Of a stretch of DNA of 64,000 bases, positions 16,354 to 27,727 are shown one piece after another. The stretch lies in contig DAIPWT010000002.1 of NCBI GenBank assembly GCA_036783645.1, positions 1-64,000 of the forward strand, given 5' to 3'. Both the position numbers and the translations under genes were made by a program. The notes under the pieces were generated by a model, which worked only from the letters and a program-made list of their open reading frames with translations, was not told the DNA's origin and did not search any database. How positions within the stretch are numbered: the stretch's first letter is position 1; each line of letters starts with the position of its first letter. The DNA is from UBA4732 sp002404095. Its GTDB lineage: Bacteria > Planctomycetota > Planctomycetia > Gemmatales > Gemmataceae.

Positions 16354-16479
16354 ATGCAAGCGCGACCCCGTAAGAAGAAGGCCCGTCAGTCTCGTTTCGG
16401 CCGCTGTCCGAAATGCCATAAACAGATTCGCAAGCATAAGGTCCGCTGCACGACGTGCCATCGCCTCCAACCCACGTGA
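16354..16479 (+). CDS. 41-residue zinc-ribbon protein
   Basis: The N-terminus is strongly basic (MQARPRKKKARQSRFGR). It is followed by CPKCHKQIRKHKVRCTTCH, a CxxC...CxxC zinc-binding pair with 11 residues between the pairs. GGGAGA stands about 8 bases before the ATG. The size and charge suggest binding to RNA, ribosome or DNA, but the role is unknown. The frame is open further upstream only because the neighbouring palindromes lack stops. The stop overlaps the non-coding lead of the Clp N-domain gene. Confidence 0.72.
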   Translation: MQARPRKKKARQSRFGRCPKCHKQIRKHKVRCTTCHRLQPT

Positions 16480-16586
16480 GCGGCGCCGGGTCCGTTTTTG
16501 CCAAATGGATTCTTGCGTTGCGCGTCCGGGTCGGCCATAATCGAACGGTACGGCTTCCCGTCGCTTCTGGACTAGGGTTGGTTCCC

Positions 16587-17102
16587 ATGGCGACCCCTGA
16601 CGATTGTGTGAACGACGTCTTTCTTCCAGGTGGACGGCTTCGCCTCGAATTGCTGACCGATACGGCTCTCGAGGCCATGAAGGAGTCGATTCGCCTGGCG
16701 CGGGAAACCCGTTGGGACAGCGTCCGCAGTCCGCACGTCTTCATGGGACTGTTGTCCGTGCCGGACGCCAGCATTTCCAACTGGGGCGAACGCCTTCAGG
16801 CCGACCTTACCAAACTCCTTGGCCAATTCCAGGAGCTATTCCATCAGGACGAAGGCGAGGAGGAAGCCGTCCTGGTGCTTAACCGCGAATTTCTCTCCGA
16901 CAACGTCCTGCGTCTGCTGCGCGAAGCCTTCAACCGCGCGGTTGATCATCGTCGCGCCAAGATCACGCCGATGGACCTACTTATCAGCCTGCTGACGTCG
17001 CCCAACAGCATCGTGGCCGAATGTTTTGAGCGCATCGGCGTCACCGCCGCCAAGCTGACGGAGTTGGCCGTCATGGCCGAACACAACGGCCGCGGCAAAT
17101 AA
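16587..17102 (+). CDS. stand-alone Clp N-terminal (ClpR) domain protein
   Basis: 171 residues. It resembles the double-repeat N-domain of ClpA/ClpC: LTDTALEAMKESIRLARETR, then SPHVFMGLLSVPD, and a second repeat SDNVLRLLREAFNRAVDHRR with PMDLLISLLTSPNSIVAECF. No AAA+ ATPase follows. It could be an adaptor that presents substrates to a Clp ATPase encoded elsewhere, or compete with it. The start MATPDDC is chosen because the domain begins soon after; the frame is open 44 codons upstream without homology. The ribosome site is weak. Confidence 0.8.
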   Translation: MATPDDCVNDVFLPGGRLRLELLTDTALEAMKESIRLARETRWDSVRSPHVFMGLLSVPDASISNWGERLQADLTKLLGQFQELFHQDEGEEEAVLVLNREFLSDNVLRLLREAFNRAVDHRRAKITPMDLLISLLTSPNSIVAECFERIGVTAAKLTELAVMAEHNGRGK

Positions 17103-17149
17103 TCAAACCTTTTCGCGCCTGAATCGTCGGAAGGATAGAACCCGGCGAT

Positions 17150-17214
17150 CACGTTTCGTTTAGCCGCGTTTTCGTTTAGCCGCGACCCGAAGGGGAGCGC
17201 GACGCCTAAACGTG
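17150..17214. repeat. Imperfect inverted repeat (gtttagccgcgacccgaagg type)
   Basis: The ends cacgttt and aaacgtg are complementary, and cgtttagccgcg occurs twice inside. The block gccgcgacccgaaggggagc resembles 29872-29937 and the half element near 11893-11916. It separates the Clp N-domain gene from the DUF4139 gene. Confidence 0.6.
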
Positions 17215-17248
17215 AAAAGCTCTTGAGTACAAACTGGGGAGTTTCGTT

Positions 17249-19435
17249 ATGAAGCGCTCGTTGACGGTTATTCTGACCGGCGGTTTGGCGGCGGCGGTTG
17301 TCGCCGGCTTTCTCGCCCTTCGTCCAGGAACTTCCGCAGCCGACCCTACCAAGACGAAGGGGTCGCCGGCCGTTCACGTCGCCGCACCTTCGGAAACATC
17401 GGTGCAATTGCCGATCGGCCAGGTGGTGCTATTCAGCAGCGGCGTCGGTTATTTCCAGCGCGAAGGCACGATCGACGGCGACGCGCGCGTGGACCTGTCA
17501 TTCCCCACTCAGGACATCAATGACCTCATCAAGAGCATGGTGCTGCGCGACATGGACGGCGGTCACGTATCCGCCGTGTCGTATGACAGCAACGCGCCCG
17601 TCGAAAAGACGTTGCAGAGTTTCGCCGTCAACCTATCGGCCAACCCGTCCTTCGCTCAAGTGTTAAATCAAGCGCGCGGCGAGAAGATCGAAGTCGTCTT
17701 GCAGCAGGCCAACGCGGCCCAACCCGGCACGATGACCGGCGCCGTTATGGGCGTGGAGAACCAGCGGATCGCGGCCGGCAAGGAGCCTCCGGTGGAGGTG
17801 GAGCAGCTGAACATGTGGTGCGCCGACGGCATGCGCTCGGTGAAATTGGCCGACGTGCAGCGCCTGCGCTTCCTCAACCCCATCATGGACAATGAAGTCC
17901 GCAAGGCGTTGGAGACGCTGACGCTGTCGCACGACACGCAGAAGAAGGCAGTCAGCCTGAACTTCGTCGGCGAAGGCAAGCGCCAGGTGCGCGTCGGCTA
18001 TGTCATCGAGAATCCCATCTGGAAGACGAGCTATCGGCTCGTTCTCGGCAAGGCGAAGGAAGACAAGCCGTTCTTGCAGGGCTGGGCAGTCGTCGAAAAC
18101 GCCACCGATGAGGACTGGAAGGACGTGCGCATGGCCCTGGTGTCGGGCCGGCCTATTTCCTTCCAAATGGACCTGTATACTCCTCTTTATGTGCCGCGGC
18201 CCACGGTCGTGCCCGAACTGTTCGCCTCGCTCCGGCCCGTCACTTATAGCGGCGACATGAACGCGAAACGCGATCTTGTGTTAAAGAAAATGGAAGTCCA
18301 GGAGGAAGAGTTGGATGAAGCTCGCCGCGGCGGGAAGGGGCGGGAAAAGGCGAAGGACGCGCCGGCGTTCGGCAAGCCCGCCGACGCCAAGTACGCCACG
18401 CAGCTTCGCCAAGCCATCGACGGCAAAATGGACCTGGGCGCGGCCGGCGTTTCAACGATGGCAACGGCGACCAAACTCGGCGACTTCTTCCAGTACGCCC
18501 TCGACAAGCCGGTCAGCCTACCGCGGCAGAAATCGGCGCTATTGCCCATTGTCAACAAGGACGTGGAGGGCACGCGCGTCAGCATCTACAACGAGCGAAC
18601 GCAAGCCAAGTTCCCGCTGCTGGGCCTCAAGTTCAAGAACACCAGCGGCCTGCATCTGTCGCAAGGACCAATTACGGTCTTTGAAGGCTCCAATTACGCC
18701 GGCGATTCGCGTATCCTCGACGTGGAACCCAACGAAGAACGGCTGCTCTCTTACGCCGTGGACCTCGGCACGGAAGTGAACCCGGTACTGGCGAGCGACA
18801 ACGGCCGGCTCACGACAATTAAGGTCGTGACAGGCATCCTTTACAGCACCACGAAGCTGCGCGAGACGAAGACTTACACGATCGTCAATCGCAACGACGC
18901 CGAGCGGTTGGTGCTGGTCGAACATCCCGTCCGCAATGACTTCCATCTGACCGATGACACGAGCAAGCCGGCCGAGACCGCCAGCGACGTTTATCGCTTC
19001 GAGGTCAAGGTTCCCGCCGGCAAAACCGCGACGCAGGTGGTGACGGAAGAGCGCGTCATCGGTTCGCAAGTGCAACTGACCAACAGCAACGACGACCAAA
19101 TGCGTATTTTCATCAACAGCACGGTCAGCAGCCCGAAGGTCAAGGAGGGGTTGAAACAGGGAATTGCCTTGCGCTGGGCGTTGAACAAGACGCAGCGCGA
19201 CATCGCCGACCAGCAACTCCAGCTCAAGACGATCACGGACGATCAGGCGCGGCTCCGGGCAAATCTCAAAGAGATGCCGCCGACGGCGGCCGCCTACAAG
19301 CGTTACCTGGACAAGTTCGACCAACAGGAGACGCAGATCGAGACGTATCAAGCGGACATCAAGAAGATGCAGGAAACCGCGCATCAACAGCAGAAGGAGT
19401 TCGAGGACTTCCTCAACAACTTCTCCGCCGAGTAA
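17249..19435 (+). CDS. secreted DUF4139-type protein
   Basis: 728 residues. An N-terminal signal or anchor helix (LTVILTGGLAAAVVAGFLAL) precedes an N-terminal domain starting VVLFSSGVGYFQREGTIDGD, typical of planctomycete DUF4139 proteins. Further on are YVIENPIWKTSYRLVLGKAK and the DUF4139 part TYTIVNRNDAERLVLVEHPV. The C-terminal 100 residues form a charged coiled coil (QLQLKTITDDQARLRANLKE). GGGGAG precedes the ATG by about 8 bases. The family is thought to be envelope-associated; no enzymatic residues are known to me. It appears to be transcribed alone. Confidence 0.82.
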   Translation: MKRSLTVILTGGLAAAVVAGFLALRPGTSAADPTKTKGSPAVHVAAPSETSVQLPIGQVVLFSSGVGYFQREGTIDGDARVDLSFPTQDINDLIKSMVLRDMDGGHVSAVSYDSNAPVEKTLQSFAVNLSANPSFAQVLNQARGEKIEVVLQQANAAQPGTMTGAVMGVENQRIAAGKEPPVEVEQLNMWCADGMRSVKLADVQRLRFLNPIMDNEVRKALETLTLSHDTQKKAVSLNFVGEGKRQVRVGYVIENPIWKTSYRLVLGKAKEDKPFLQGWAVVENATDEDWKDVRMALVSGRPISFQMDLYTPLYVPRPTVVPELFASLRPVTYSGDMNAKRDLVLKKMEVQEEELDEARRGGKGREKAKDAPAFGKPADAKYATQLRQAIDGKMDLGAAGVSTMATATKLGDFFQYALDKPVSLPRQKSALLPIVNKDVEGTRVSIYNERTQAKFPLLGLKFKNTSGLHLSQGPITVFEGSNYAGDSRILDVEPNEERLLSYAVDLGTEVNPVLASDNGRLTTIKVVTGILYSTTKLRETKTYTIVNRNDAERLVLVEHPVRNDFHLTDDTSKPAETASDVYRFEVKVPAGKTATQVVTEERVIGSQVQLTNSNDDQMRIFINSTVSSPKVKEGLKQGIALRWALNKTQRDIADQQLQLKTITDDQARLRANLKEMPPTAAAYKRYLDKFDQQETQIETYQADIKKMQETAHQQQKEFEDFLNNFSAE

Positions 19436-19450
19436 TTGGTACTAATAAAA

Positions 19451-19600
19451 TGGCGAGCCGGGCGCTTACCGGTAGTTTCAAAATACTCCAGGAACGCCAA
19501 TCTCCTGATCGGCGAGACGGGAAAAGACGCCAATCGGGAGATTGGAGTTCCCAGGTGCCTGCCGCATTTTGAAACTACTGTTACGCGGCGCAGCTCGCCA
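19451..19600. repeat. 150-bp nested imperfect palindrome
   Basis: The outer arms tggcgagc/gctcgcca, the middle arms gtagtttcaaaat/attttgaaactac and the inner arms around gccaatctcctgat/atcgggagattgg all pair in register. The whole element can fold into a single long hairpin. It lies between convergent genes (DUF4139 and phosphodiesterase) and could stop transcription from both sides. Confidence 0.85.
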
Positions 19601-19615
19601 GTATGTCAGCCGCTC

Positions 19616-20383
19616 TTAGAACTCGTATACCCGCCCCGGCTCCGCGATGTGAATGTTCGGCAGTCCGCGCCCCATCACTTCCGCGACCGTCTGGTCATGC
19701 GTTCGCGCCTTCAGATGCACGGCGATCACCTGCACTTCCGATCCGACCTTTGCCGCTTCCTGGTGAAACTGATCCGAAGTCAGATGCCCGGAGATTTCGG
19801 CCAAGGCCGCCATCGCATTGGGGAATGAAGCCTCCAAAAAGACGCCCTTGAGATTCGGCGTCCGCTCAAGGCGTTTCCAGATCGCTTTGGTCGGCGCTGT
19901 GTCCGTCACGACGGCAACGGCCGTTTGCTTACCTTCTATGACGAATGCGAAAGTCGGTACCACGTGATCGATTCCCACCGGCGTAATGCGCAATCCCTCC
20001 ACCTCGACCGTTCTGTTTTCCTCCAGCAGCGATAGCCGTAGGAAAGGCGGCGTGCGCTCGCGTGAGATGCGGATGAAGTCGGGCATCATGCGGTCATTGA
20101 ACATATCTTTTTGCAGGCAATCCAACACCGCCGCGCTGCCGTGAATGACGACGCCTTCGGGATGGACGCCGTATACATTTTCGAGGAAAATAGGCAGCGA
20201 CGCGGTGTGATCGAGGTGCGTATGCGTCAGAAAAACATGGCGGACGCGCCCTTGGCCCGCGAGGTCGCCGTGAAAACCCAGGCCGCCGGCGTCGATGGCG
20301 ACGACTTCGTCGATCACGTAGCTCGACAGGTAGTGATAGGATCGCTCAACGCCGCTCGCCGACGGGACCAACACGACTTTCAT
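19616..20383 (-). CDS. cyclic-nucleotide phosphodiesterase, class II (metallo-beta-lactamase fold)
   Basis: 255 residues. The metal site motif is FLTHTHLDHTAS (His54, His56, Asp58, His59), followed by GIDHVVPTFAFVIEG and VVTDTAPTKAIW, which match class II cyclic-nucleotide phosphodiesterases (CpdP/PDE1 type). It should hydrolyse cAMP or cGMP to the 5'-monophosphate in the cytoplasm. The ATG at 20383 is used (AAGG about 8 bases upstream); a GTG two codons earlier is possible. It lies 38 bases downstream of the FHA-cyclase gene, so synthesis and breakdown of the messenger are encoded together. A general MBL hydrolase is the alternative. Confidence 0.8.
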   Translation of the reverse strand: MKVVLVPSASGVERSYHYLSSYVIDEVVAIDAGGLGFHGDLAGQGRVRHVFLTHTHLDHTASLPIFLENVYGVHPEGVVIHGSAAVLDCLQKDMFNDRMMPDFIRISRERTPPFLRLSLLEENRTVEVEGLRITPVGIDHVVPTFAFVIEGKQTAVAVVTDTAPTKAIWKRLERTPNLKGVFLEASFPNAMAALAEISGHLTSDQFHQEAAKVGSEVQVIAVHLKARTHDQTVAEVMGRGLPNIHIAEPGRVYEF

Positions 20384-20421
20384 AGTCACACCTTAGTTTG
20401 CGCCGCCGACGAAGGCGACGC

Positions 20422-22239
20422 CTACTTGCTTTCCATTTTGATGACGCCGTCCCAGCCGGCCGGCGGCCCTTCCGGGTGCTGTTTTACGTAATTCGATAGG
20501 AACTCGGCCGGGCCGTCGTTGCCCAAAAACTTCAAATGGTGCGGCACGTCCGTCCAGCGGCCGGCGGTGAACGCGCCCAGCGCGGCCTCATAGCTCAGAC
20601 GATGCGGCTCGCCCAAACCGCCCTGCCCCTGTTCCACCGTCGGCGGCAACAGTTCGCTTACGAGTACCTTCTCGCTCATGCCGTAAGGCTGGAGGCGCGC
20701 GATGCGCCGGCAACGCGACCACCCGGCGCCGCTGGTAGCCAAACGCTGGGCGACCGCGTCGTCGAGCAAGGTCGAAACGCGGAAGCGGCGCGTGAGGCTT
20801 TCTAGGCGCGCGGCCCGGTTGACGACGGGGCCGAAGACGCCGACTTTGAATTGGTCGAGTGTGCCGATGCGTCCGGCGATGGCGGGACCGTGCGCTATGC
20901 CCAGACCACAGGCGAAGCCAGCCAGCCGATGGCCCGGCTGCCGCGCCACGTGCGCGAACCGGCGCCGAATTGTCAAGGCCGCCCGCGCGGCCCGCTCGAT
21001 CTGCTCCTCCCCGCCTAAAGGCCAGCCCCAAAACGCCATGGCCGCGTCGCCCTGGAAGTCGCCAATCACGCCGTCATTCTCAACAATGGCGCTCGTCATA
21101 ATCCCCAGCGCCTCGCTTACCTTGTCCCAAAGGCTCATCAATTCGGCTTGTCCGCCCTCCACGATCTTGCAGGAGCCGCGCAAGTCGCAAAAGAGGACCG
21201 TGGCGTTGACCTCGCGCGGCTGAAGCACCTCTTCAATGTTTTGTTTGCCGACGGCGATGAGGACCGGCTGAGAAAGGAACGTCGAGAGGACCGACGCTCG
21301 GTGCTGAAGATGGTGGACTTGCCGCAACGCGCCGAAAACGTCCGCCGTCAATTCGGCAAATTTAAGATCGCTTTTGAGTTGTAATTCCATCGCGGCGCTG
21401 TCCGCCGACCGGGAGTTGTGTTCCATGCCGCCCGCGATGTAAAGACCCCAGCCCGGCGAGGGATCGTCCGGCAGCGGGATGCAGATGGCCCAACTCGTCT
21501 TCGGGTCCACAAGGCTAAATCGCGAGTCTTCCAGCCCCGTTATATCCTGCTTCCAGACGTGCAGTACGCCCTGACGACGATTTTGCAACGCCTCGAAGAC
21601 CAGCCGCCGGCTCGGCGCGAGATCCCCTGGCCCGCCGTCTCGGCGATCGGCGTGGAGTACACTCACCTTCGGCTCCGGCGTGCCGTCCGAGAGGCAGGTG
21701 ACGATGGCAGCTACCTGGGCGGTAGGGATGCCTTGCAGCAGCACCTGAACGACCCGCTGCTCAAGTTCTTGTTCGCTTGGCGAGTAACGAATGATCTCGG
21801 GAAGAGCGGCCAGCGCTTCCATCCGCTGGTCGGCGTCAACGAAGCGGACTTTACGGAGTTCTTGTCGGCTACAAGTCATCTCCGTCAATTCCGGTCTTAA
21901 TGGGGTTGGCTCGGGAATGGGCGCCGAGCCGTCCAGCAGCGCGAACGTGGTGCCGCCGATCACGAAACGTTCGTTAGGCGCCATCGAGAAGTCGTCGTTC
22001 TCGACCGCTTTGTAATAGATGGGGTTCATGGTGGGACGCGGTTCCAGGCGGCGCCGGACGCGCAGCTTGCCGCCTTGCCATAGCAAGGTGGCGTGGACGC
22101 TGGAAATGAAGCCGTCCCAATCGGCGGCCCAACCGTCCGGCCCGGGCGCGCGGCCGAGCTTGATCTCGACGCCCTCCGGCAGAGGGCGCCGCCAGTTTTT
22201 GGACTCATTTTTCTCGAAGCGTGCTTCCAATTCAGCCAT
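20422..22239 (-). CDS. FHA-GAF-class III nucleotide cyclase
   Basis: 605 residues. FHA domain about 25-105 (LGR at 28-30, SSVHATLLW, then NPIYYK). GAF-like region about 155-300. Class III cyclase domain about 340-500: metal-binding Asp352 (TVLFCDLRGS), the GDFQGDAAMAFWG block (Asp394/Asp398), and VVNRAARLE with the catalytic Asn474 and Arg478. The usual IGD before this reads FGP, so substrate choice (ATP or GTP) cannot be called. The C-terminal 60 residues (YEAALGAFTAGRW, GWDGVIKMESK) are a short helical tail. The FHA domain should bind phosphothreonine. The start codon overlaps the upstream kinase gene by 8 bases. Confidence 0.9.
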   Translation of the reverse strand: MAELEARFEKNESKNWRRPLPEGVEIKLGRAPGPDGWAADWDGFISSVHATLLWQGGKLRVRRRLEPRPTMNPIYYKAVENDDFSMAPNERFVIGGTTFALLDGSAPIPEPTPLRPELTEMTCSRQELRKVRFVDADQRMEALAALPEIIRYSPSEQELEQRVVQVLLQGIPTAQVAAIVTCLSDGTPEPKVSVLHADRRDGGPGDLAPSRRLVFEALQNRRQGVLHVWKQDITGLEDSRFSLVDPKTSWAICIPLPDDPSPGWGLYIAGGMEHNSRSADSAAMELQLKSDLKFAELTADVFGALRQVHHLQHRASVLSTFLSQPVLIAVGKQNIEEVLQPREVNATVLFCDLRGSCKIVEGGQAELMSLWDKVSEALGIMTSAIVENDGVIGDFQGDAAMAFWGWPLGGEEQIERAARAALTIRRRFAHVARQPGHRLAGFACGLGIAHGPAIAGRIGTLDQFKVGVFGPVVNRAARLESLTRRFRVSTLLDDAVAQRLATSGAGWSRCRRIARLQPYGMSEKVLVSELLPPTVEQGQGGLGEPHRLSYEAALGAFTAGRWTDVPHHLKFLGNDGPAEFLSNYVKQHPEGPPAGWDGVIKMESK

Positions 22240-24562
22240 GACCCAACCGCTCCTCGCGCCGCAGCAACCAGATCAAGCCCGCCCAGACGCCGCCGCTGAG
22301 CGCTCCGGCGGCGATCAGCATCCATAAGCCGTCGCGGACCATGAACTGACCCAGATCCCCCACCGGCGCCAACACCTCTTCCTTCTTGTGTTCGACGATA
22401 ACGCCCCATTGCGCGCCCAAAGGCCCATCGGCGTCCAATTCCGCATCATTGGGGTTAAAGAATTTATAACCGGCCAGGCGATGGCCGCCCTCATCCTTCT
22501 GGTCAGTCTGGAAAGGATCGTCGAAGGATTCGCACTCGTTCGGTAGCGGATTGGGCTTCAGCCGATCCACCAATTCCCTGTCGAGGTAAGGCGGATTGCT
22601 GTCGCCGGCCTTCTCAATCACCGCTTCGACGTCGTCATGGCCGCTAGTCTGATGTTTCAGCGCCTGGCCGCGCTGGTTGAAAATGACGATCTTGCCGTTG
22701 TCGATCATCACGTTCTCATGCCAACGACTAAAGTCCTTCCAAGTGAGAACTCCCGCCAGCACACCAACGACTTTGTTATCGGCGTCTGTTACGGGTACGG
22801 TCACGTACAATAACACTCCCCGGCCCTTTTCCTTGGACAGGATAGGTTGGGAAATGTGCGGGGTCGATACCGGTGCGTAGCGCTCGTCGCGGGGCTGGTT
22901 GCCTCGGCCGCTGAACCAATCCCGCCATGACCAATTCTGCGCCCATATTTTTTCATGTTCCGGAGCAACGTACAGAGGATTCGCGTCGTCCCAATAGACG
23001 TTCATGATAACGAAACCATCCGCGTCGGCGGCGGAAAGGCCGCTAAACGTCGTGTCAATGCCGATGTCCTTGGCGGCGAGTTCCATCCACCGCTTCATTT
23101 GCTCATCCACGTTTACCTGAGGCATACCCGAGGCGCGCCGCTTCGCCGTCTCAGCGACGATCATGTCGCGCAACTGCATGCCTGATTCGCCTTTAAGCAA
23201 TTTTTGCAGATTGGTGATGCGCCGTTTTAGCCCTATCTCCATGCCGTTGGCGAGCAATTGGGCCATAACCTTGTCGCCGTCTAAAACCTGCTTCTGGAGT
23301 GTCTTTTTCGATTCCTCGATCTCCTGGTTGAACATAACTAGACCGGCCAGCGCCATCAACAGTATGACGAGCAATGGGGCGGCCAATCCGTACGCCAACA
23401 GGGGAAGCTGCCGTTGCCGGACGCGGCGCTTTTCGAGCGCGTGCAGGATGGTCTCGGCGCTGGCAATTCGCTTTTTGGGATCTAGTTCCAGACAGCCATC
23501 AATGATCGCGGCGAGCGCCTTGTCCATTCCGGGCAGACGCCGGTGGGCCGTAGGCGTCGGCGTACTGCTGATGCCCTCTCGGTAGCGGCGCAGGCGATGA
23601 TCCAGTTCCACCGTCCCGCTCAACTCACCGCTTAAGGCGAGGTCTTTACGCGGCGGTTGGCCCGTAAGCATGGCGTAAAACAAAGCGCCCAGGCCGTAAA
23701 CGTCCCAGCGCGTGTCGGGAATCTTATGACCCAGATCGGCTTGCTCAGGCGCCATGTAGAAAAAAGTGCCCAGGGCGGGCGTGGCGTCGTTGGAGAGGTG
23801 GGCCTGTCCGAAGTCTGCCACCAACGGCCGGCCCAGTGAATCGAGCAGAATGTTGCCCGGCTTGAGGTCGCAATGGCGGACGCCGTGGGCATGTACGTAG
23901 GCCAACGCCTGCACCACTTCCCTAAAAATGTGTAAGGACTCTTTAAGCGGCATCGGTCCTTTTTCCAGCCGCTGGGCGAGTGATCCGCCGTCCGCGTAGG
24001 ACATGATGTAATAAGGCGGATCGGCGTCGGCCACGACGTCCTTGAGGTGGACAATGCCGTTGGCGTCGTCGAGGACGGCGAGTTGCCTGACTTCGTCCTG
24101 GAGCATCTGCCATTGTTGGCCCGTGCCGTGGGCGAAGAACTTGATCGCCACGTGAATGCCGGTGTTCTCCTCGACGGCCAGCCATACTGTGCCGTAGGTG
24201 CCTTCGCCGAGCGGGCGCATCATCTGGTAGCCGGACGCCAACATGCGCTTACTGATCGACTCGGAGAGCAGCCGGTCGGAGAGACGCTGCACTACGGTCA
24301 GTTCGAGACTCTCGGACTGCGGGGGCAAAGCGACGTCCAGCGGCGCCGTGACGCTGTTTCCGCTACTCGGGGTGGGCGGAACCGCGCCGCTCGCGCACGG
24401 GACGTTAAGCTGCGATAAGGTGCCCGTCAGGTTGTTTGGCGGCGGCAATTCTTTCTCTTTCGACGTGGCGGGGGGAACCGGGCGCGAAGTATCCGCCATA
24501 CCGGCGGAGCGTTCTCCGGTCGGCGGTACGTTCGACGAAAAAGAAGAAGGTTGATGTGACAC
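22232..24562 (-). CDS. membrane Ser/Thr protein kinase with Cache-like sensor domain
   Basis: Positions are counted from the longest open frame (24601). A Ser/Thr/Pro-rich N-terminus of about 120 residues precedes the kinase domain (126-395): GEGTYGTVW, Lys154, HCDLKPGN with catalytic Asp245, DFG at 263-265 and MAPEQ. The catalytic loop has HCD instead of HRD, so activation may not need loop phosphorylation. A helix (about 400-428) leads to an extracytoplasmic region (430-750) resembling a double Cache sensor (DGFVIMNVYWDD, WRDWFSGRG, VPVTDADNKVVGVLAGVLTW). A second helix lies near the C-terminus. A GTG at 24562 follows AGGAA by 5 bases; ATG 24499 is an alternative. It is the first gene of a kinase-cyclase-phosphodiesterase group. 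Confidence 0.9.
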   Translation of the reverse strand: MSHQPSSFSSNVPPTGERSAGMADTSRPVPPATSKEKELPPPNNLTGTLSQLNVPCASGAVPPTPSSGNSVTAPLDVALPPQSESLELTVVQRLSDRLLSESISKRMLASGYQMMRPLGEGTYGTVWLAVEENTGIHVAIKFFAHGTGQQWQMLQDEVRQLAVLDDANGIVHLKDVVADADPPYYIMSYADGGSLAQRLEKGPMPLKESLHIFREVVQALAYVHAHGVRHCDLKPGNILLDSLGRPLVADFGQAHLSNDATPALGTFFYMAPEQADLGHKIPDTRWDVYGLGALFYAMLTGQPPRKDLALSGELSGTVELDHRLRRYREGISSTPTPTAHRRLPGMDKALAAIIDGCLELDPKKRIASAETILHALEKRRVRQRQLPLLAYGLAAPLLVILLMALAGLVMFNQEIEESKKTLQKQVLDGDKVMAQLLANGMEIGLKRRITNLQKLLKGESGMQLRDMIVAETAKRRASGMPQVNVDEQMKRWMELAAKDIGIDTTFSGLSAADADGFVIMNVYWDDANPLYVAPEHEKIWAQNWSWRDWFSGRGNQPRDERYAPVSTPHISQPILSKEKGRGVLLYVTVPVTDADNKVVGVLAGVLTWKDFSRWHENVMIDNGKIVIFNQRGQALKHQTSGHDDVEAVIEKAGDSNPPYLDRELVDRLKPNPLPNECESFDDPFQTDQKDEGGHRLAGYKFFNPNDAELDADGPLGAQWGVIVEHKKEEVLAPVGDLGQFMVRDGLWMLIAAGALSGGVWAGLIWLLRREERLGHG

Positions 24563-24813
24563 AAGAGTTCCTGTTCGCTGGGCCGAGGTGGGCCGGGCCA
24601 AAGCTGGACTCAGTACTCCCTTGCCATCCTAGCCGAACTGGCTCAGGTGTCAACGACTCCGGTTGACTAGAATTGCGGATCGATTAAAGGGGTTAAGCGG
24701 TCCTGCCGTTGAGGAAAGGCAGGCAATTTATGACGGAGCCGGTTGCGGGAAGGGGCGCAGTAGTGCTATCATCGTGCCATTGTCGATAAATACCCTGTTG
24801 GGAGCATCCCCCT

Positions 24814-27489
<2,676 letters not shown>

Positions 27490-27727
27490 ACGTTCCCCGC
27501 GCGCAAGATTACTGTTTGAGGAATGTGTCTTAGCTCATTCCGGCGCACCCGCGATGTCGAAGTAGAATAAGGGAAGCCTGCGCCTTCTCGCCTTGACAGC
27601 GTCAGTCGGCGACCTAAACTTGGTCGTTTGACCCGAGACCACGTTTCGGGTATAATGAGCGCTTCCGCGGTACGATGCAAAGACGCCTGCCGGCGCCGCG
27701 GATAAACGAATCCACAAAAGGATTGTC

